This document shows, piece after piece, positions 33,652 through 45,193 of a DNA stretch of 64,000 bases. Origin of the DNA: Adenophora triphylla var. japonica (lineage: Eukaryota > Streptophyta > Magnoliopsida > Asterales > Campanulaceae); NCBI GenBank assembly GCA_022495995.1, contig JAFEMH010000525.1, forward strand, positions 604,501-668,500, read 5' to 3'. Positions within the stretch are counted from its first letter, which is position 1. Every line of letters starts with the position of its first letter. The notes under the pieces were generated by a model. It was not told the origin of the DNA. It worked only from the letters and a program-made list of their open reading frames with translations, and made no database searches. The translations under genes and the position numbers were made by a program.

Positions 33652-34947
33652 TTAATCCACAAGTCTTTGAATTTGCGCTTTCAAAGTGGAACAATCATTG
33701 GTTGAATGCCCAGGGTACTGATGATAGTAACAGTACTTACCATGATCCAAATTAGGATTAGGTCTGTTGGGTTGATAGTTCTCCAATGGCTTTATCATTC
33801 CTCTCTGCATTAATCCGTTGAAAGCTTCTTCGGTCGACACCCCGAGATCGTCGAATTCTCGCTTCTTACGAGGGGGATACTGGCGGAGATCTTGGATATT
33901 GCCACCATCAAGAGAGCCTAGTTCAATCTTTCCCTCATCAATAAGTCCTTGAATGACTATCCTCAACTGTAAGCATGCATGGGTGACATGTCCTGAGTAT
34001 TGGTGATAATCGCAGTACTTGCTTGGGTCCAGGCCTTCATTGTGATGGAGAGGAGTATAACTAACTAGTGGTTGCACCAAACCTCCGCTTGTCAGAACCT
34101 TAAGAAACTGATTCATGGGCATTCCTACCTTTCCCCAATAAGCTCTCTTTCTTCTTTTCTGGGCTTTCTCAGAAGGAGGAGGCTCAGATATTGTCATTTC
34201 TTGCAGGGTAGGGTTCAGAGTTGGCATAAAAGACATCTGATTGACGGTCACATATGAAGTTGGTCCTGAAGGTTGTTCATGCGAGGGTGACAAACTGAAA
34301 CCGTATGCATTCATTGGTGATTGCGGAACACTTCCTTGCGGGGGAGCTTGGTCGGGATGGAATAGCAGTGATCCCTCCTTGGTGAAATAATGACATGATT
34401 TTTGAGAATCTGATTGGTACGGACTCTTCACATCAGGTTGATTAGGAACATTAAAGACCTCGGGGATTGGCTGCTCATCTTCAACCGGGGCCTGGACCAC
34501 AAGAGGTGCTGGGGAAAGAATCTTATCCTGTTTATCTTCATTCAACCCTTTTATTACATTTCCATCTCCATTCTCAACGCTGCTGGCTTTGATGATTTCT
34601 TCGTATGATCCATCTTCATGACGAATTATCGTAACCCCTCGGATGCGCATTGCTTCAACAAATCGAGAGTGAGCCTCTTCTTCTCGGGCTTTGGCGACTT
34701 GAGCAAGCAGTTGGGCCTTGCATTCCCGAATCATGGCAGCTTCGAGAGCAGCTCGCAATTCTGTTACTGATAAGTCATTCATATCCAATTGACCCGAAGC
34801 AAAAGGGATTCCAAACTGAGCGGATGACACATCTTTTGCACCAGACATCCTTGAGCAGTAGGATAGGCAGGAACCTTGGAGGAAATTGCAAATATTTGGA
34901 AATGCGGACTGATTGATCACCCTCCTTGTAACAGAGCACACACCCAA
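33652..34947 (-). CDS. Element C gag-like open frame with two zinc knuckles, no capsid
   Basis: An open frame of 431 codons; the likelier start is the internal MSGAKDVSSAQFG at about 34848. The N-terminal third is helical and alanine-rich (LRAALEAAMIRECKAQLLAQ), the middle is a proline-rich linker. The C-terminal part repeats a knuckle-like motif: YCDYHQYSGHVTHAC with LIDEGKIELG, then YCYYHQYPGHSTNDC. Element F has one such motif (FCKYHNFTGHDTNSC) behind a capsid domain. The capsid pattern is missing here. The conserved, stop-free frame in an element without pol suggests that the product may still bind RNA and be packaged in another element's particle; that is inference. Confidence 0.72.
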   Translation of the reverse strand: MGVCSVTRRVINQSAFPNICNFLQGSCLSYCSRMSGAKDVSSAQFGIPFASGQLDMNDLSVTELRAALEAAMIRECKAQLLAQVAKAREEEAHSRFVEAMRIRGVTIIRHEDGSYEEIIKASSVENGDGNVIKGLNEDKQDKILSPAPLVVQAPVEDEQPIPEVFNVPNQPDVKSPYQSDSQKSCHYFTKEGSLLFHPDQAPPQGSVPQSPMNAYGFSLSPSHEQPSGPTSYVTVNQMSFMPTLNPTLQEMTISEPPPSEKAQKRRKRAYWGKVGMPMNQFLKVLTSGGLVQPLVSYTPLHHNEGLDPSKYCDYHQYSGHVTHACLQLRIVIQGLIDEGKIELGSLDGGNIQDLRQYPPRKKREFDDLGVSTEEAFNGLMQRGMIKPLENYQPNRPNPNLDHGKYCYYHQYPGHSTNDCSTLKAQIQRLVD

Positions 34948-36161
34948 ACTTGTCGCTTCTCCTTACTACAAAAAGGATTGGTTATAAGGTATCGGAGGAA
35001 AAATTTGAGGAACGGGAGAGGGAAAGAAACGGAACAGACTCGCACAAACAAAATTATTCATGTTCAAGTATAAATCGGTGTCTTTTAAATCCTAAATACA
35101 GTTGGGAAATGATAAGCCTTTATTCATGCTAACTATACCTTGGGAAAGCCTAAAAGGACGCAACGTTCAAATTACAATAAACGCCTTGTTTTGAAATATA
35201 TAATAGGTCATGATACCTAACCAAACCCTACCATCATTATGGAATGGAGAGGTTGTCCAAATTTCTAGGGAAATTTGGGCAGCATAATGGGTCTTTTCAA
35301 AGAATTTCAAAGAAAAATCCGGCATGACCTCTCGTCGGTGCATGTTGGCAATGCAGCATGATCTCTCATTTAGAACACGCCACGGGAGTGACATGTCCCC
35401 ACGTGAAATCATGTTGCATTAGCAACATGCCCACAAGATGCGAGGTTTTGGGGAAAGGTATAAAGATCTACGATATGTTTCAAAAAACAATTCATTTAGT
35501 TGTAATGAAAACATTGTATCAAAAACCAACCGTGGGTAAGGTTAAATGTGTGGCACCACCTATACGCACTAGGGGGTTAGGTTTGACTTCAGGCGCTCAA
35601 GCGTAGGCGACGTACATCACCGTCCGCGATGCCGTCAATCGCACCCGAGGGTTCTAAGTCTAAGTGATGTAGTGTGCGGATGTCTATATTCTTTTATTTA
35701 CAAAAAACAATTATTTTTTTATTACTTATTTTTTTTTTGAAAAAAAAAGAAAGGAAAACACACACCCTCACAACAAGAGATACAGGGAACAACAATCAAT
35801 TGAGTCACGCTTGATCCAAGGGACTGCCCTCAAACCAGTCTTCTGATGTTCTGTTCAGTGGCCACCCTTTGTCGCGTAACACAGGACATCTAGAGACAAA
35901 GGTGTCGCACGACCTGGATGGTCACTGAACCAGCAACTCTGCAATCATCAAATCAGCCCCTGCTCCACCATAGCGAGAGCAACACAAAATACTAATGCAC
36001 AACAAGTGACCACAAGCACAAAGGGCTCACAAGTTTCATAATCAACAAGATGTATGAACCACAAATGATTATCAAGTAATGCACACAAAGTTGATGTATT
36101 GGATGTTCAATTAAATGAAAGCTTGACCCACTTAACACTTGAAAAACAGGTTTTCAAGTGT
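34948..36161 (-). other. Element C leader
   Basis: About 1.2 kb of untranslated leader between primer site and gag-like frame. It holds a dyad pair at 35870-35914 and A/T tracts near 35700-35760. No other coding signal is convincing. Confidence 0.6.
35870..35914. promoter_or_regulatory. Element C dyad pair in leader
   Basis: TTGTCGCGTAACA (35870) and TGTCGCACGACC (35903-35914), spaced 33 bp. The intervening words (ACAGGA, GAGAC, AAAGG) resemble those between the dyads in the LTR. Confidence 0.58.
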
Positions 36162-36180
36162 ATCCCCAGCGGAGTCGCCA
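36162..36180 (-). other. Element C primer-binding site (tRNA-Arg type)
   Basis: On the minus strand TGGCGACTCCGCTGGGGA starts one base inside the 5' LTR. It is the same as in element D. Confidence 0.88.
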
Positions 36181-36181
36181 C

Positions 36182-37580
36182 TGAATGTGCGCTCGCCCGA
36201 AAATTTGTTTTTCGTGAAAATGAAGGAGTCGCCACGCCGTTTTAAGAGGAAACATTGAAAACCTTTTTTTAGAGAGAAAACATGAGTTTGGGGGTCAGGT
36301 TACGTGTTGGGAAGAACCGAGAGTTCACCCAACACGCCTCGTCCATAGACGAGTCTTTCAATCAAACATCCAAATAAATCCAAAGTGTGTGCAAATATTG
36401 ATAATAAACAAAGTGTGGTAAAATGCATCTTATTAATTATGAAACGAGAATTACAAATTGTGAGCCCATTATTTAGGGAGGCCACATCCCTGATACAAAT
36501 GATCTAAAACAGATTACAAAGGAAAGAGGTCTCTGCAGATAGGTCATGTATGTCGCATGACACGTCGCACCAGTGACCATATATGTCGCGTGACACAAGA
36601 TCACTTGGAGACGAAGGTGTCGCGTGACATACATAAGCCATCTGCAGAAACTTAACAGATGAACACGTAATCAACGAAGCTATACAGATCTAATTGATTA
36701 GCTAAATTAAGAACGAAATGCAGAAACAACACCAAATCGACCCCGGGAGTGTGGATATGGGTAGATCCACACCCCCTTGGGGTTCAAACACCAAGTTCAA
36801 TCAAATATTCAACAATAGAAGCTCAATTGCACGAATTATTCAAGTTAAACAGAGAGATTGCGATTGGGATTCAGTAATCCAGATAGCTAGGATCTGATTA
36901 CTGAATCCAAACAGAAGTAATTGCTAGAATTATGAGAAATTGAGCAAGAGAGAGAGAGAGAAAAGGGAGGTTGGAGAATCGTTACCCTTGATGCTTCCAC
37001 GAATCATGTATCTAGTCAGATACAGAACCCTTCAATTCGTCACTTCTGATCTGGAAGGATTGATGCAAAAGGGTCCAAGTGCTATGGCTTGAGAAAGGGG
37101 TTTGGATAGGAAGGAATTAGGTAGGTTGAAGGTAGGAGAGAGAGAGGGTTATGTTTGGGAGTTTCGTTACGGTGCAAATTTGGCAGAGTGACAGTAGGCT
37201 CAAGTTGGGATCCCTTTTCTGAGAGGGTGAGGGTCTTATTTATAGGCCTCAGTTGGTGACCTCAGTGTGTCGCATGACCTTACGCGTCCACTTTCCATGC
37301 CTCAAGCTGTCGCGTGACACAAGGTGGTCCAACCGCTTTTGGCGCCAAACCAGTTTCTGGAACATTCCGGGAAAATACCCAAAAGGTCCAACAGGTTTTA
37401 TTCCCAAGAGGTCCTTTGGCATGAATAATGTACCAAAAGGTACTTCCTTCGCGGGAAACTCATGAAACGTTTTCGGAAGTCTCGGGATAGGCCGGGAATT
37501 TACCAAAACGCCCCTTTAATGCAATTTTATCATTTAAAATGCACCTAAAAAAGGTTGTGAATTGGATTGGCGTACTTACA
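36182..37580 (-). repeat. Element C 5' LTR
   Basis: 1399 bp, near-identical to the left copy. It includes both dyad clusters and the minus-strand TATA box (about 37237-37244). Confidence 0.96.
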
Positions 37581-37585
37581 TCCGT
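37581..37585. repeat. Right target-site duplication of C (TCCGT)
   Basis: Copy of 25576-25580. Confidence 0.95.
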
Positions 37586-37611
37586 GTCATATAGCCCAGT
37601 TGCATACCCCC

Positions 37612-38150
37612 GTAAAGGTCAAGCCTTAGTCCATGACGAGAGTCGAGATCCTTCGCGCAAGCGAAACTCTGCCGAAATTCCGACAAGGAAAAATTGGCAA
37701 GATCTTGACCCCGACATTGACTTTGACTTTGACCCGCACGGGATACGTAAAGGTCAAACCTTAGCCCATGTCAAGAGTCGGGATCCTTTGCGCATGCGAA
37801 ACTCTGCCGAAATTCCGCCAAGGAAAACTGGCAGAATCTTGACTCCGGCTTTGACTTTGATTTTGACCCGCACGGGATACGTAAGAGTCGAGCTCGAGTC
37901 CGTGCCTAAAAATCCAAAGATCTTTCGCGCAAGTGGAGCTCTGCCGAAATTCCGACAAGGAAAAATTGGCAAGATCTTGACCCGTCATTGACTTTGACTT
38001 TGACTCACACGACGTATGCAACGAAGTTCAATGTGACACTGTGTCATTCAGCTTTTACCGTTCGACCCATGCCTATTATCTTCTTGGACAATGCCAAAAA
38101 GTCGAAACGTCAATCGCGCAAGCGAAACTCTGCCGAAATTTCGTTAAGGC
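37612..38150 (+). repeat. Element D leader tandem repeat, about 135 bp
   Basis: Three full copies and a partial one. Shared words are CGCAAGCGAAACTCTGCCGA, AATTCCGACAAGGAAAAATT, TCTTGACCC and GACTTTGACCCGCACGGGAT. Confidence 0.9.
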
Positions 38151-38633
38151 TGAAAGACGAGACATTCCCGGCATTGCCTTGACTATAATCCGCATCGCTT
38201 GTGCGTTAAAAGTTCCTATGACCTGCTAGACCCGTTAGGAGCGTTATTCTCTCTCGGTCGGTGGGATCCGTGTGCTCTATAGGACCCTCGCCCGGGGATG
38301 TCCACCCAGGAGGTCAAAATACAGGTGGAATACGAGGGGCTTATAGACGTAGTGACGGAGCCCACTGATCCAGGATCTAGAGTAGTTGCGAAAAAGAAGG
38401 GCAACCCCTTTTCCAACCAAATAGAAATTAAAAAAAGACACCGTTTTAAGTAAACTGGAAGATTCTTAATTTGCATATTGCCTGAGCCTTCAGCCTAAAC
38501 ACCTACCCCAGAGTCTAAACCTCTCCTATCCCTTTCCCGCAGTGAGAAAGAATCGGGTGAGAATACCGGGTCAGCAGTGTGTCGGTGCAAGGGTCTTAGA
38601 TAATCCTTCAAAATTGTCAGTCTCAACATCCCA

Positions 38634-39420
38634 GTGTCAAGAATGGCCAATGTGATAATCAACAATGGTAATAACCAAGTAGTTGGAGGGGTCGTCCCAG
38701 CTCAACCCAGGCCCCACATCTGGTATGACGTGTGTGATTGTGATGGCTGCTTGGAAGATGCTTATCAAGATTGGATTAACGAGGATGCTCCCTCAAAAAG
38801 AAGAAGAAGAGGAAGTCCATGCAACAGAAATTGAAGGAAAGGTATGAAGCAGGAGAAAAAAGTTTGGGAACCCTAGGAGAACCCTCTGGAAAATTCGACT
38901 ATTACGTCAGTTATGCCAAAGAGCCCGTCAAGGAACCGGTCATCCAAAACACAGTCCAGCCTGACACTCCCTTCGTCATTAACCCTCTTGAAGTGGAGAA
39001 CTCTGAGTTTGTTGCCATTATGAAGTTCAACGAAAAGCTATCAGATTTGGAAGCAGAATATAAGACTCCCATAGAATACATGGTTAATCAAGGTAGAATC
39101 AAAGTCTCTCCTTAAGAAGTCTTCATCAGCATTATCCAGGCCAATCCTCCCGTTGGCTACACAGACAAGGTTGTGATATCAATGATCGGTAAAGAGAAGA
39201 TGACTTATCAGCAGTGTATTGACAAGATGAGCCAGACCCTCCAGTCAATGAGTCTGGTTGTTACGGACGAGCTCGCCGCGAAATTCCATCAGGCTTCTCT
39301 GATCCCCACACCATCTTTCCAAGGTACCGGCCTACGAATGATTTCCGGCAAGTTTTTGATCAGTTTGAAGTTTCCACCTTTCTGAGGAATGCTGACAAGA
39401 CTGCTACTCCCCAGGGCAAC
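38634..39420 (+). pseudogene. Element D unrecognised coding remnant before pol
   Basis: Short frames in series: a first from MSRMANVIINNGNNQ (38634-38834) with a cysteine-rich patch (YDVCDCDGCLED) and a basic end, a second (38819-39115) with FDYYVSYAKEPVKEP and AIMKFNEKLSDLEAEYK, and a third (39173-39385) reading MTYQQCIDKMSQTLQSM. No capsid, zinc knuckle or protease motif is visible, so gag and protease are largely deleted. These may be the ends of the original polyprotein or an extra leader frame as in Ogre. I do not recognise a function. Confidence 0.5.
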
Positions 39421-39610
39421 AGCAGGAAAGAGTAAACCCCAGTCCAACCCGTGTCAAACACTTCGAGTCAATAAGTAGTGTAGGGTCCAGAGTCGTTAAG
39501 GTCAAGAGTCATGTGAGTCAGGAATCTTTGAATTCCAGTCCTCCGAGTCATCCGAAGGCCTCACGCCTGAGGATTATGAATATGTAGCCAATGTCATCTT
39601 TCCTTTCGCT

Positions 39611-41250
39611 TTGAATGAAATAACAGATCTTTCTGAGTATCCCCTTATTGCCAACTTAACAAATGATAAATTAACTAAAAACTTAACAACAGTTAATAAT
39701 GAATCATTTGAACAAGATGCAAACACACTAAACGAACAATACATTAAAGAAATCTTTAAGCAGGTTACAGACAAAGAGGAAAACCGGGCCCAAGCTGCCG
39801 AGGAGGTTTTGACAAGTGTTAACCTGGGTACTGTCGAGGAACCTAAAGAGACACAGATTGGAAACTTCTTCCAGGGGGTTGAAAGGGACAGACTGGTCAA
39901 TCTGCTCAGAGAATACATGGACGTGTTTGCGTGGTCATATAAGAATATGTCGGGGCTAGACAGTTCCATTGTGGAGCACAGAATCCCTCTAGCACCAGAT
40001 GCCAAGCCAGTAAAGCAGAAACTGAGAAAGATCAAGCCAGAGTGGTCTCTACAGGTCAAAGAAGAAATTGAGAAGCTACTACTAGTAGGATTCATCAGGG
40101 TCATCGAATATTCGACATGGCTATCCAACATCATGACTGTAACTAAGGCTAATGGGAAGGTGCGCTGCTGTGTAGATTTCCGGGATCTGAACAAGGCCAG
40201 CCCCAAAGACGACTATCCCTTGCCAAACATAGACATTCTGGTGGACACCACTGCCAACTACGAAGTCAAATCCTTCGTTGATGGATTTTCTGGCTACAAC
40301 CAGATCAAGATGGCTGAGGAGGACCAGGAAAAGACAGCCTTCACCACGCCGTGGGGAACATATTGCTATACGGTGATGCCTTTTGGGCTTAATAATGCTG
40401 GGGCAACATATCAGAGGGCAGCGACCGCACTCTTTCACGACATGATCCACAAATAAATTGAGGTCTATGTCGATGACATGATAATCCATTCCAAAGGCGA
40501 GGATAGACAGCACTTTATCGACCTGCGAAAGTTCTTTGAGAGGCTGAGACAGCATTCCATGAGACTGAACCCTGCCAAATGCACCTTTGGAGTGACAAGG
40601 GGAAAGGTGCTTGGGTATATGGTCATGGAGTGAGGTATTGAAGTCGATCCCCGAAAGATCAAGGCCATTATGGACATGAAGCCACCTCGAACCCAGACAG
40701 AGGTCAAAAACATTATGGGTAAATTATAGTACATCAGCCGTTTTATCAACCAGTTGACCACCATGTGCGAGCCCATCTTCAAGCTCATGAAGAAGAATGT
40801 AGACACGGAATGGACCGAGGACTGTCAGGATGCCTTTGACCAAATTAAGGCGTACCTAGTACATCCTCCAATGCTATGTCCCCCACATAGACAGAAACCT
40901 CTTATGCTCTATCTCACTGTCACTGATACGGCAGTTAGGGCTATGCTTGCTCAGGAGAAGAAGGACTCTCGGGTAGAAAACGCCATTTACTTTGTCAGCC
41001 GGAAGCTGCAAGGAAGTGAGCTCAATTACTTAGCATGCGAAAAGACTTGTGCATGACTGGTCTGGGTAGTCGGTAAGCTGAAGCATTACATGCAAGCCCA
41101 CTCGGTGAACTTGGTCTCGAAAATGGACCCCATTAAGTACATCTTCGACAAGCCTTCCCTTTCAATGCGTCTAACAAAGTGGTCGTTCTTCTTAGCTGAG
41201 TATGACATCAACTATGTGACGAGAAAGGCAATCAAGGGTCAAGCGCTGTA
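39611..41250 (+). pseudogene. Element D reverse transcriptase and first RNase H
   Basis: The frame opens in the linker (ITDLSEYPLIANLTND) and shows AWSYKNMSGLDSSIVEHRIP, RCCVDFRDLNKASPKDD, DGFSGYNQIKM, MPFGLNNAGATYQR and the catalytic EVYVDDMIIHSK. A TAA lies four codons before it (about 40453), a TGA near 40631 and a TAG near 40727. The thumb and first RNase H follow (YLTVTDTAVRAMLAQ, YFVSRKLQGSELNY), with a stop near 41054. Stops of TAA, TGA and TAG in place of GAA, CGA and CAG fit point mutation rather than frame shifts. The linker is very close to that of element F, so these are sister families. Confidence 0.93.
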
Positions 41251-41836
41251 AGACAACCTAGCAAACTTCCCTAGTAATGAGGACCGCGAGCCTGAACCGT
41301 AATTCCCAAATGAAGGGATCTTCGTAGTTGAGCCTGAGAACCGATGGCAGCTTTTCTTTGATGGAGCTGCTAACAAAAGAGGAAATGGCATAGGAATGCT
41401 ACTGGTCGATCCGAAAAATGAGCACACGCCAATAGCCATAAAGTTGAACTTCCATGCCACGAACAATGTTGCCGAGTATGAAGCTTGCATTGCTGGTCTA
41501 GAGGCTGCCTTAGAATGGAACGTCAAGGAGCTCGAGGTCTATGGAGACTCAGCCCTGATCATTAACCAGGTCTCCAACAAGTGGAAGACTGTGGTTCCTA
41601 ACCTTCAGAGGTATCACGCCTACATGGAAGAGTTGACTGAGAAGTTTAGAGAAGTGACCTTCCATTACATGCCAAGGGAAAAGAACAGATTCGCAGATGC
41701 CTTAGCCACTCTAGCCTCATTTTTAGAGATCCCCGAGGGAAAGGCAGTAAAACCATTCAGAGTGGGTAGAAGAGAAGCCCCGGATTTCTGTTGTGAAATA
41801 GACTTGGGAACCGAGCCTGTCAAGGAACCCTGGTAA
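41251..41836 (+). pseudogene. Element D second RNase H
   Basis: Archaeal-type RNase H with all four acids: D in LFFDGAANKRG, E in NNVAEYEACI, D in VYGDSALII and D in NRFADALATL. The upstream linker has stops near 41249 and 41300. The frame ends at 41836 in a TAA before SQIYQFLKDGE. The matching piece of element B (50306-50696) is very similar here. Confidence 0.92.
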
Positions 41837-43098
41837 AGTCAGATTTACCAGTTCCTCAAGGATGGGGAATCAGCTTTCAGAGATGAAGAAGGTAGACCAA
41901 GGGAAGGCTTCAAAGCCAAGAGCTTGCAAGCCCTAAAATGGTTGGCTTCCCATTATGTCATTCTAGGGGGGGACCTGTATAAGAAACGGTACCAAGGACC
42001 ACTGCTCCTATGTGTCACCCAAGAAAGGGCCAGAGAATTAATGATCGAAGTCCACAATGGTCCCTGTGGTCCTCATATGAATGCCAGAGCATTGATGCAA
42101 GTGATCCTCAGAATGGGTTACTACTCGATTTCCATGGAAACAGACTGTGTCCAGCATGTCCGAGCGTGTGACAAATGCCAGCGATTTGCCAACCTCAACC
42201 ATCTTCCTCCTCATGACTTGTACTGCATGACGACTCCTTGGCCGTTTGCAACTTGGGGTATTGACGTGATAGGGAAGATAGCCCCGGCAGGAAGCAATGG
42301 GCATGAATTTTTACTAGTGGCAGTCGACTACTTCACAATGTGGGTAGAGGACAAGTCCTACAAGGTACTCACTTCCAAGAAGGTGGCCCAGTTCGTTAAA
42401 GAAAACATTATGTGCCGATATGGGGTGCCCAATGAGGTCATTACTGATAATGGGTCGCACTTCAAAGGGGACTGCGATAGATTGCTGTCAGAATTCAGAA
42501 TCACTCGCCACAAGTCGTCCCCGTACAGACCTCAGACCAACGGAGTCGTAGAAGCTGCCAATAAGACGCTCGAGCAGATTATCCGAAAAATGGCCACCCG
42601 TGGTCGTGGCCTGAAAAGCTGCATCTGGCACTCTGGGGCTACAGAACGTCTGTCAGAACAGCCACGGGAGAAACTCCCTTTGCCCTAACTTACGGGATGG
42701 AAGCAGTGTTGCCAGTGGAGTTGGAAATCCCATCACTAAGGGTCCTCCTGGAAAACAGTGTCAATGCAGTAGAGTGTTTGTGCAGCCGGCACGATGAGTT
42801 GGCCCTGCTCGATGAAAGAAGGCTAAAAGCCATGGAGCACACCCGAGCCTACTAGAGGCGAATGGCCAGGGCATTCAACAAAAAATTCAAGGCCAGGGAC
42901 ATTAAAGAAGGTGATCTAGTGTTGAAAGTGAAGCCCCCCACCAGAGACAATCCCCTGGGAAAGTGGGAACCCGTTTGGATCGGCCCGTATGTGGTGCAGA
43001 AGATACTATCGGGAGGAGCAATGAAGCTTGCGGACCTGGACGGCAATCCTTTTGTCCACCCAGTCAACGGTGATAAGCTCCGCAGGTACTATGTCTAA
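41837..43098 (+). pseudogene. Element D integrase
   Basis: Zinc domain HNGPCGPHMNARAL with RACDKCQRFANL, core with WGIDVIGKIAPAG, ITDNGSHFKG and PQTNGVVEAANK, so all three catalytic acids are present. The frame breaks near 42600-42690, resumes with LTYGMEAVLPVELEIPSL, has a TAG near 42853, and ends with the GPY/F-type C-terminal domain (PVWIGPYVVQKILSGGAMKL) and LRRYYV at 43098. After the stop the sequence becomes A-rich. Confidence 0.92.
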
Positions 43099-43342
43099 AA
43101 AAAAAAGAAAAAAAGAAAGAAAAGAAAATACATATATAAAAAAAAAGAAAAAGAAAGAAAAAGAAAAAAAAAGAAGAAAGAAAAATTTTTAGTGCAAAAA
43201 GAGTAATGCCCAGCTAGGCTGAAAATTCAAAAAGGAAGGTCTAGGCAAAAAACAGGGTTGCACATAAAAAAAAAAATTAGTGCAAAAAGAGTAATGCCCA
43301 GCTAGGCTGAAAACCCAAAAAGGGTGGTCTAGGCAAAAAACA
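43099..43342 (+). repeat. Element D A-rich tract and two CTAG-bounded hairpins
   Basis: Poly-A/AAG tract, then two copies of a unit near 88 bp. In each, GCTAGGCTGAAAA is followed by a small stem (TTC/GAA at 43208-43250, CCC/GGG at 43298-43340) and by GTCTAGGCAAAA. F has the same pair after its pol. Confidence 0.75.
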
Positions 43343-43399
43343 TGATTGCACATAAAAAAAAAGAAAAAAAAAACAAAAATCCCGATAGTTCACCAGAAT

Positions 43400-43455
43400 G
43401 AACTACGAAGACCTGAGCCCCTTAGTCTTTCTTGTAAAAGGGAACGTAGGCAGCC
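43400..43455 (-). other. Conserved CTACG/CGTAG box, pol side, element D
   Basis: On the minus strand: GGCTGCCTACGTTCCCTT, loop, AAGGGGCTCAGGTC and TTCGTAGTTC. Outer stem CTACG/CGTAG and inner stem CCCTT/AAGGG. Confidence 0.74.
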
Positions 43456-43864
43456 AGCAAGGGTTCGGCCTAAACAATAAATAAGACAAATAAAGTTTCC
43501 ATGAAACGTGTCTTGAATAATTTCTAAGATAAATATCTTTGTTAATTACAAGTTAAAAACTCCTTGATGAGATCAAGCACGGTCTACTCTTGACTCTGCT
43601 AACCTGCTACAAAGATCTAAAATACAATAAAAGGCCTAATAAACTATTTTGTTTGCAAATGGCAATAAGGGAATCCTAAAGAAAAGACCTATCAGTTGTC
43701 ATTCACTGAGTCTTCCTTGTTTTTCTTCCCTTTACCTCGACCCCGTCAAGTGTTCTTCCTTTTCATCTCTAAGATGTCGGTCTCCCTCTTCCCAACTTCA
43801 GGTATCCTCACTGGAGCCTCCATCAAACCGTGTCAAAAAGTGCCCTCTCAATCCGGGCAAGAGC
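43456..43864. other. Element D spacer and 3' end of antisense gene
   Basis: Holds the degraded C-terminal part and 3' untranslated region of the DUF7745-like gene on the minus strand. No independent feature is seen. Confidence 0.5.
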
Positions 43865-45193
43865 TCATATTTCCTCCCTCTGAGCCTCAGTCAGGGGAGC
43901 GACTTCCGAAAGCCTCTCATACCGGGCTTCCATATCCCTAAAGAGGTCACCCGACTGGTTATGGGAACTAGCCTTAGCCTCAGTCTCCCACAGAGTCCTG
44001 CTCGAGTCATAGTCAGCCCCCAATAAAGCCTGACGTCTCTCTCCCAAAACGACCTGAGTCGCTCCCATCTCCTTCTCTTACCAGTCCAAGTAGGTCGTGG
44101 TCAAGATGGTACTCTTCCTGCTCTTGAGAATGGCCCTGGGTGGGAAAGCAGCATAGGTCCAAGCCCTCGAGAAAAATGAGAAGATGGCTGGATCCCTCAT
44201 GTCAAAGGGCACTACCTCCATGGTACGGATGTCCTCCCAATCATCCAAAGGCTCCTGCAATTTCCCGAACTGCATGGATGCTAAGCAGGGTATGTAGAAG
44301 GATGACCAAGATAGCCCTGGAACCCTCACTACATAGGACTCCTGAAATGTCCTCCGAGTCTGCAACCTCTAGTGAGGCACCCACCAAAGAATGTCTGAGG
44401 TGGACAACCTAGCCATTGTCATCTCCCAGCTACCCTGGTCCTGCTGCCTAGGTGCACCCCTCTGAGAGATAACCCAAGGGCACTGAGTAGGTAAAGCCCC
44501 TGGCAAAGCCCCAAGCCTCTCCTGCAACCACAAAGTCAGCACCGCTGGGCTCCCAGACCTCATAAAACGGTCTCCTCTAGCCATCTTATCAATACCATGC
44601 AGGGTCTCACCCAAAACCAGTGGGACAATGTCCTTCCCAGCCCTGTAATCTCTCACCATGTCCAAAAGGCCACCGTGACAGACCCCTACGGACTCAGCAG
44701 TGAACAGAGACGAGAATACTCAGAGGGTAAAAGCATCCATAGCCACCGGGGTCGTAGCCGTATCCGGAGACCCAAACCTGCTTGGGATATCAGAAAGGTC
44801 GATCCTGTCAGGGGCAGCCATCATCCCCTCGGCCTCTTCCAGAGAAATTTGCAGAAAAGATGCCATCTTTACAGTCACCGGCACATCTCCGGTCAGAGGA
44901 ATTGATATGGCCTCAAGTTCTGGACCACCAATCAATGCCCGGAAGTCTTAGTAGGTTGGGACGAATTCATTGTAAGAAAAGCAGTAAACGTGTGTCCGGA
45001 CGTCCCAAAACCTCACTGCGGCTCTCAAAAGGTCCCAATCGGGCGGGAGATCCTTCAAATGCCATAATGACTTGATCTTGAAGGTGGTGTCGAATAGCCC
45101 CTTGTTGGATTGAAAGTTGTGTCTCATCCAAGATTGAAGATCGGACAGAAAACGGTCCCTTTTCCCCTTTTGCAATCTGATTGGTTTCTCCAT
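43865..45193 (-). pseudogene. Element D antisense DUF7745-like gene
   Basis: Start MEKPIRLQKGKRDRFL at 45193. The family pattern LKDLPPDWDLLRAAVRFWDV and CFSYNEFVPTY matches element F (LKNLQPDWNLLQGAARFWDP, NFSLNEMVPT). Next comes a segment with KMASFLQISLEEAEGM, then DIVPLVLGETLHGIDKMARG, matching F (NIIPLILGETLNGLDELHRT), and a tryptophan-rich part with WTYAAFPPRAILKSRKS. Stops lie near 44948, 44720 and 44369, and one more near 44078. The function of this plant domain is unknown; it is found largely in repeat-derived proteins. Confidence 0.7.

Larger units (their letters stand above)
25581..37580 (-). mobile_element. Element C, complete non-autonomous Ogre-like element carrying PMD
   Basis: A 12,000-bp minus-strand element with two 1399-bp LTRs, TCCGT duplications, an arginine-type primer site, a partial gag-like frame, and a multi-exon PMD gene on the antisense strand. 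Reverse transcriptase, RNase H and integrase are absent: nothing between 31 and 33.6 kb resembles them. It must depend on another element for movement. The LTRs look 98 percent or more alike, so it is young. Confidence 0.93.

Noticed and set aside
34072..34916. Plus-strand frames opposite the element C gag-like frame
   Set aside because: Shadows of the minus-strand frame with zinc-knuckle motifs.
24720..36180. tRNA genes at the arginine-type sequences
   Set aside because: Only 18 bases match the tRNA 3' end and they adjoin LTRs; they are primer-binding sites.
44140..44905. Plus-strand open frames of about 90-100 codons
   Set aside because: They are shadows of the minus-strand DUF7745-like gene, whose pattern matches element F.
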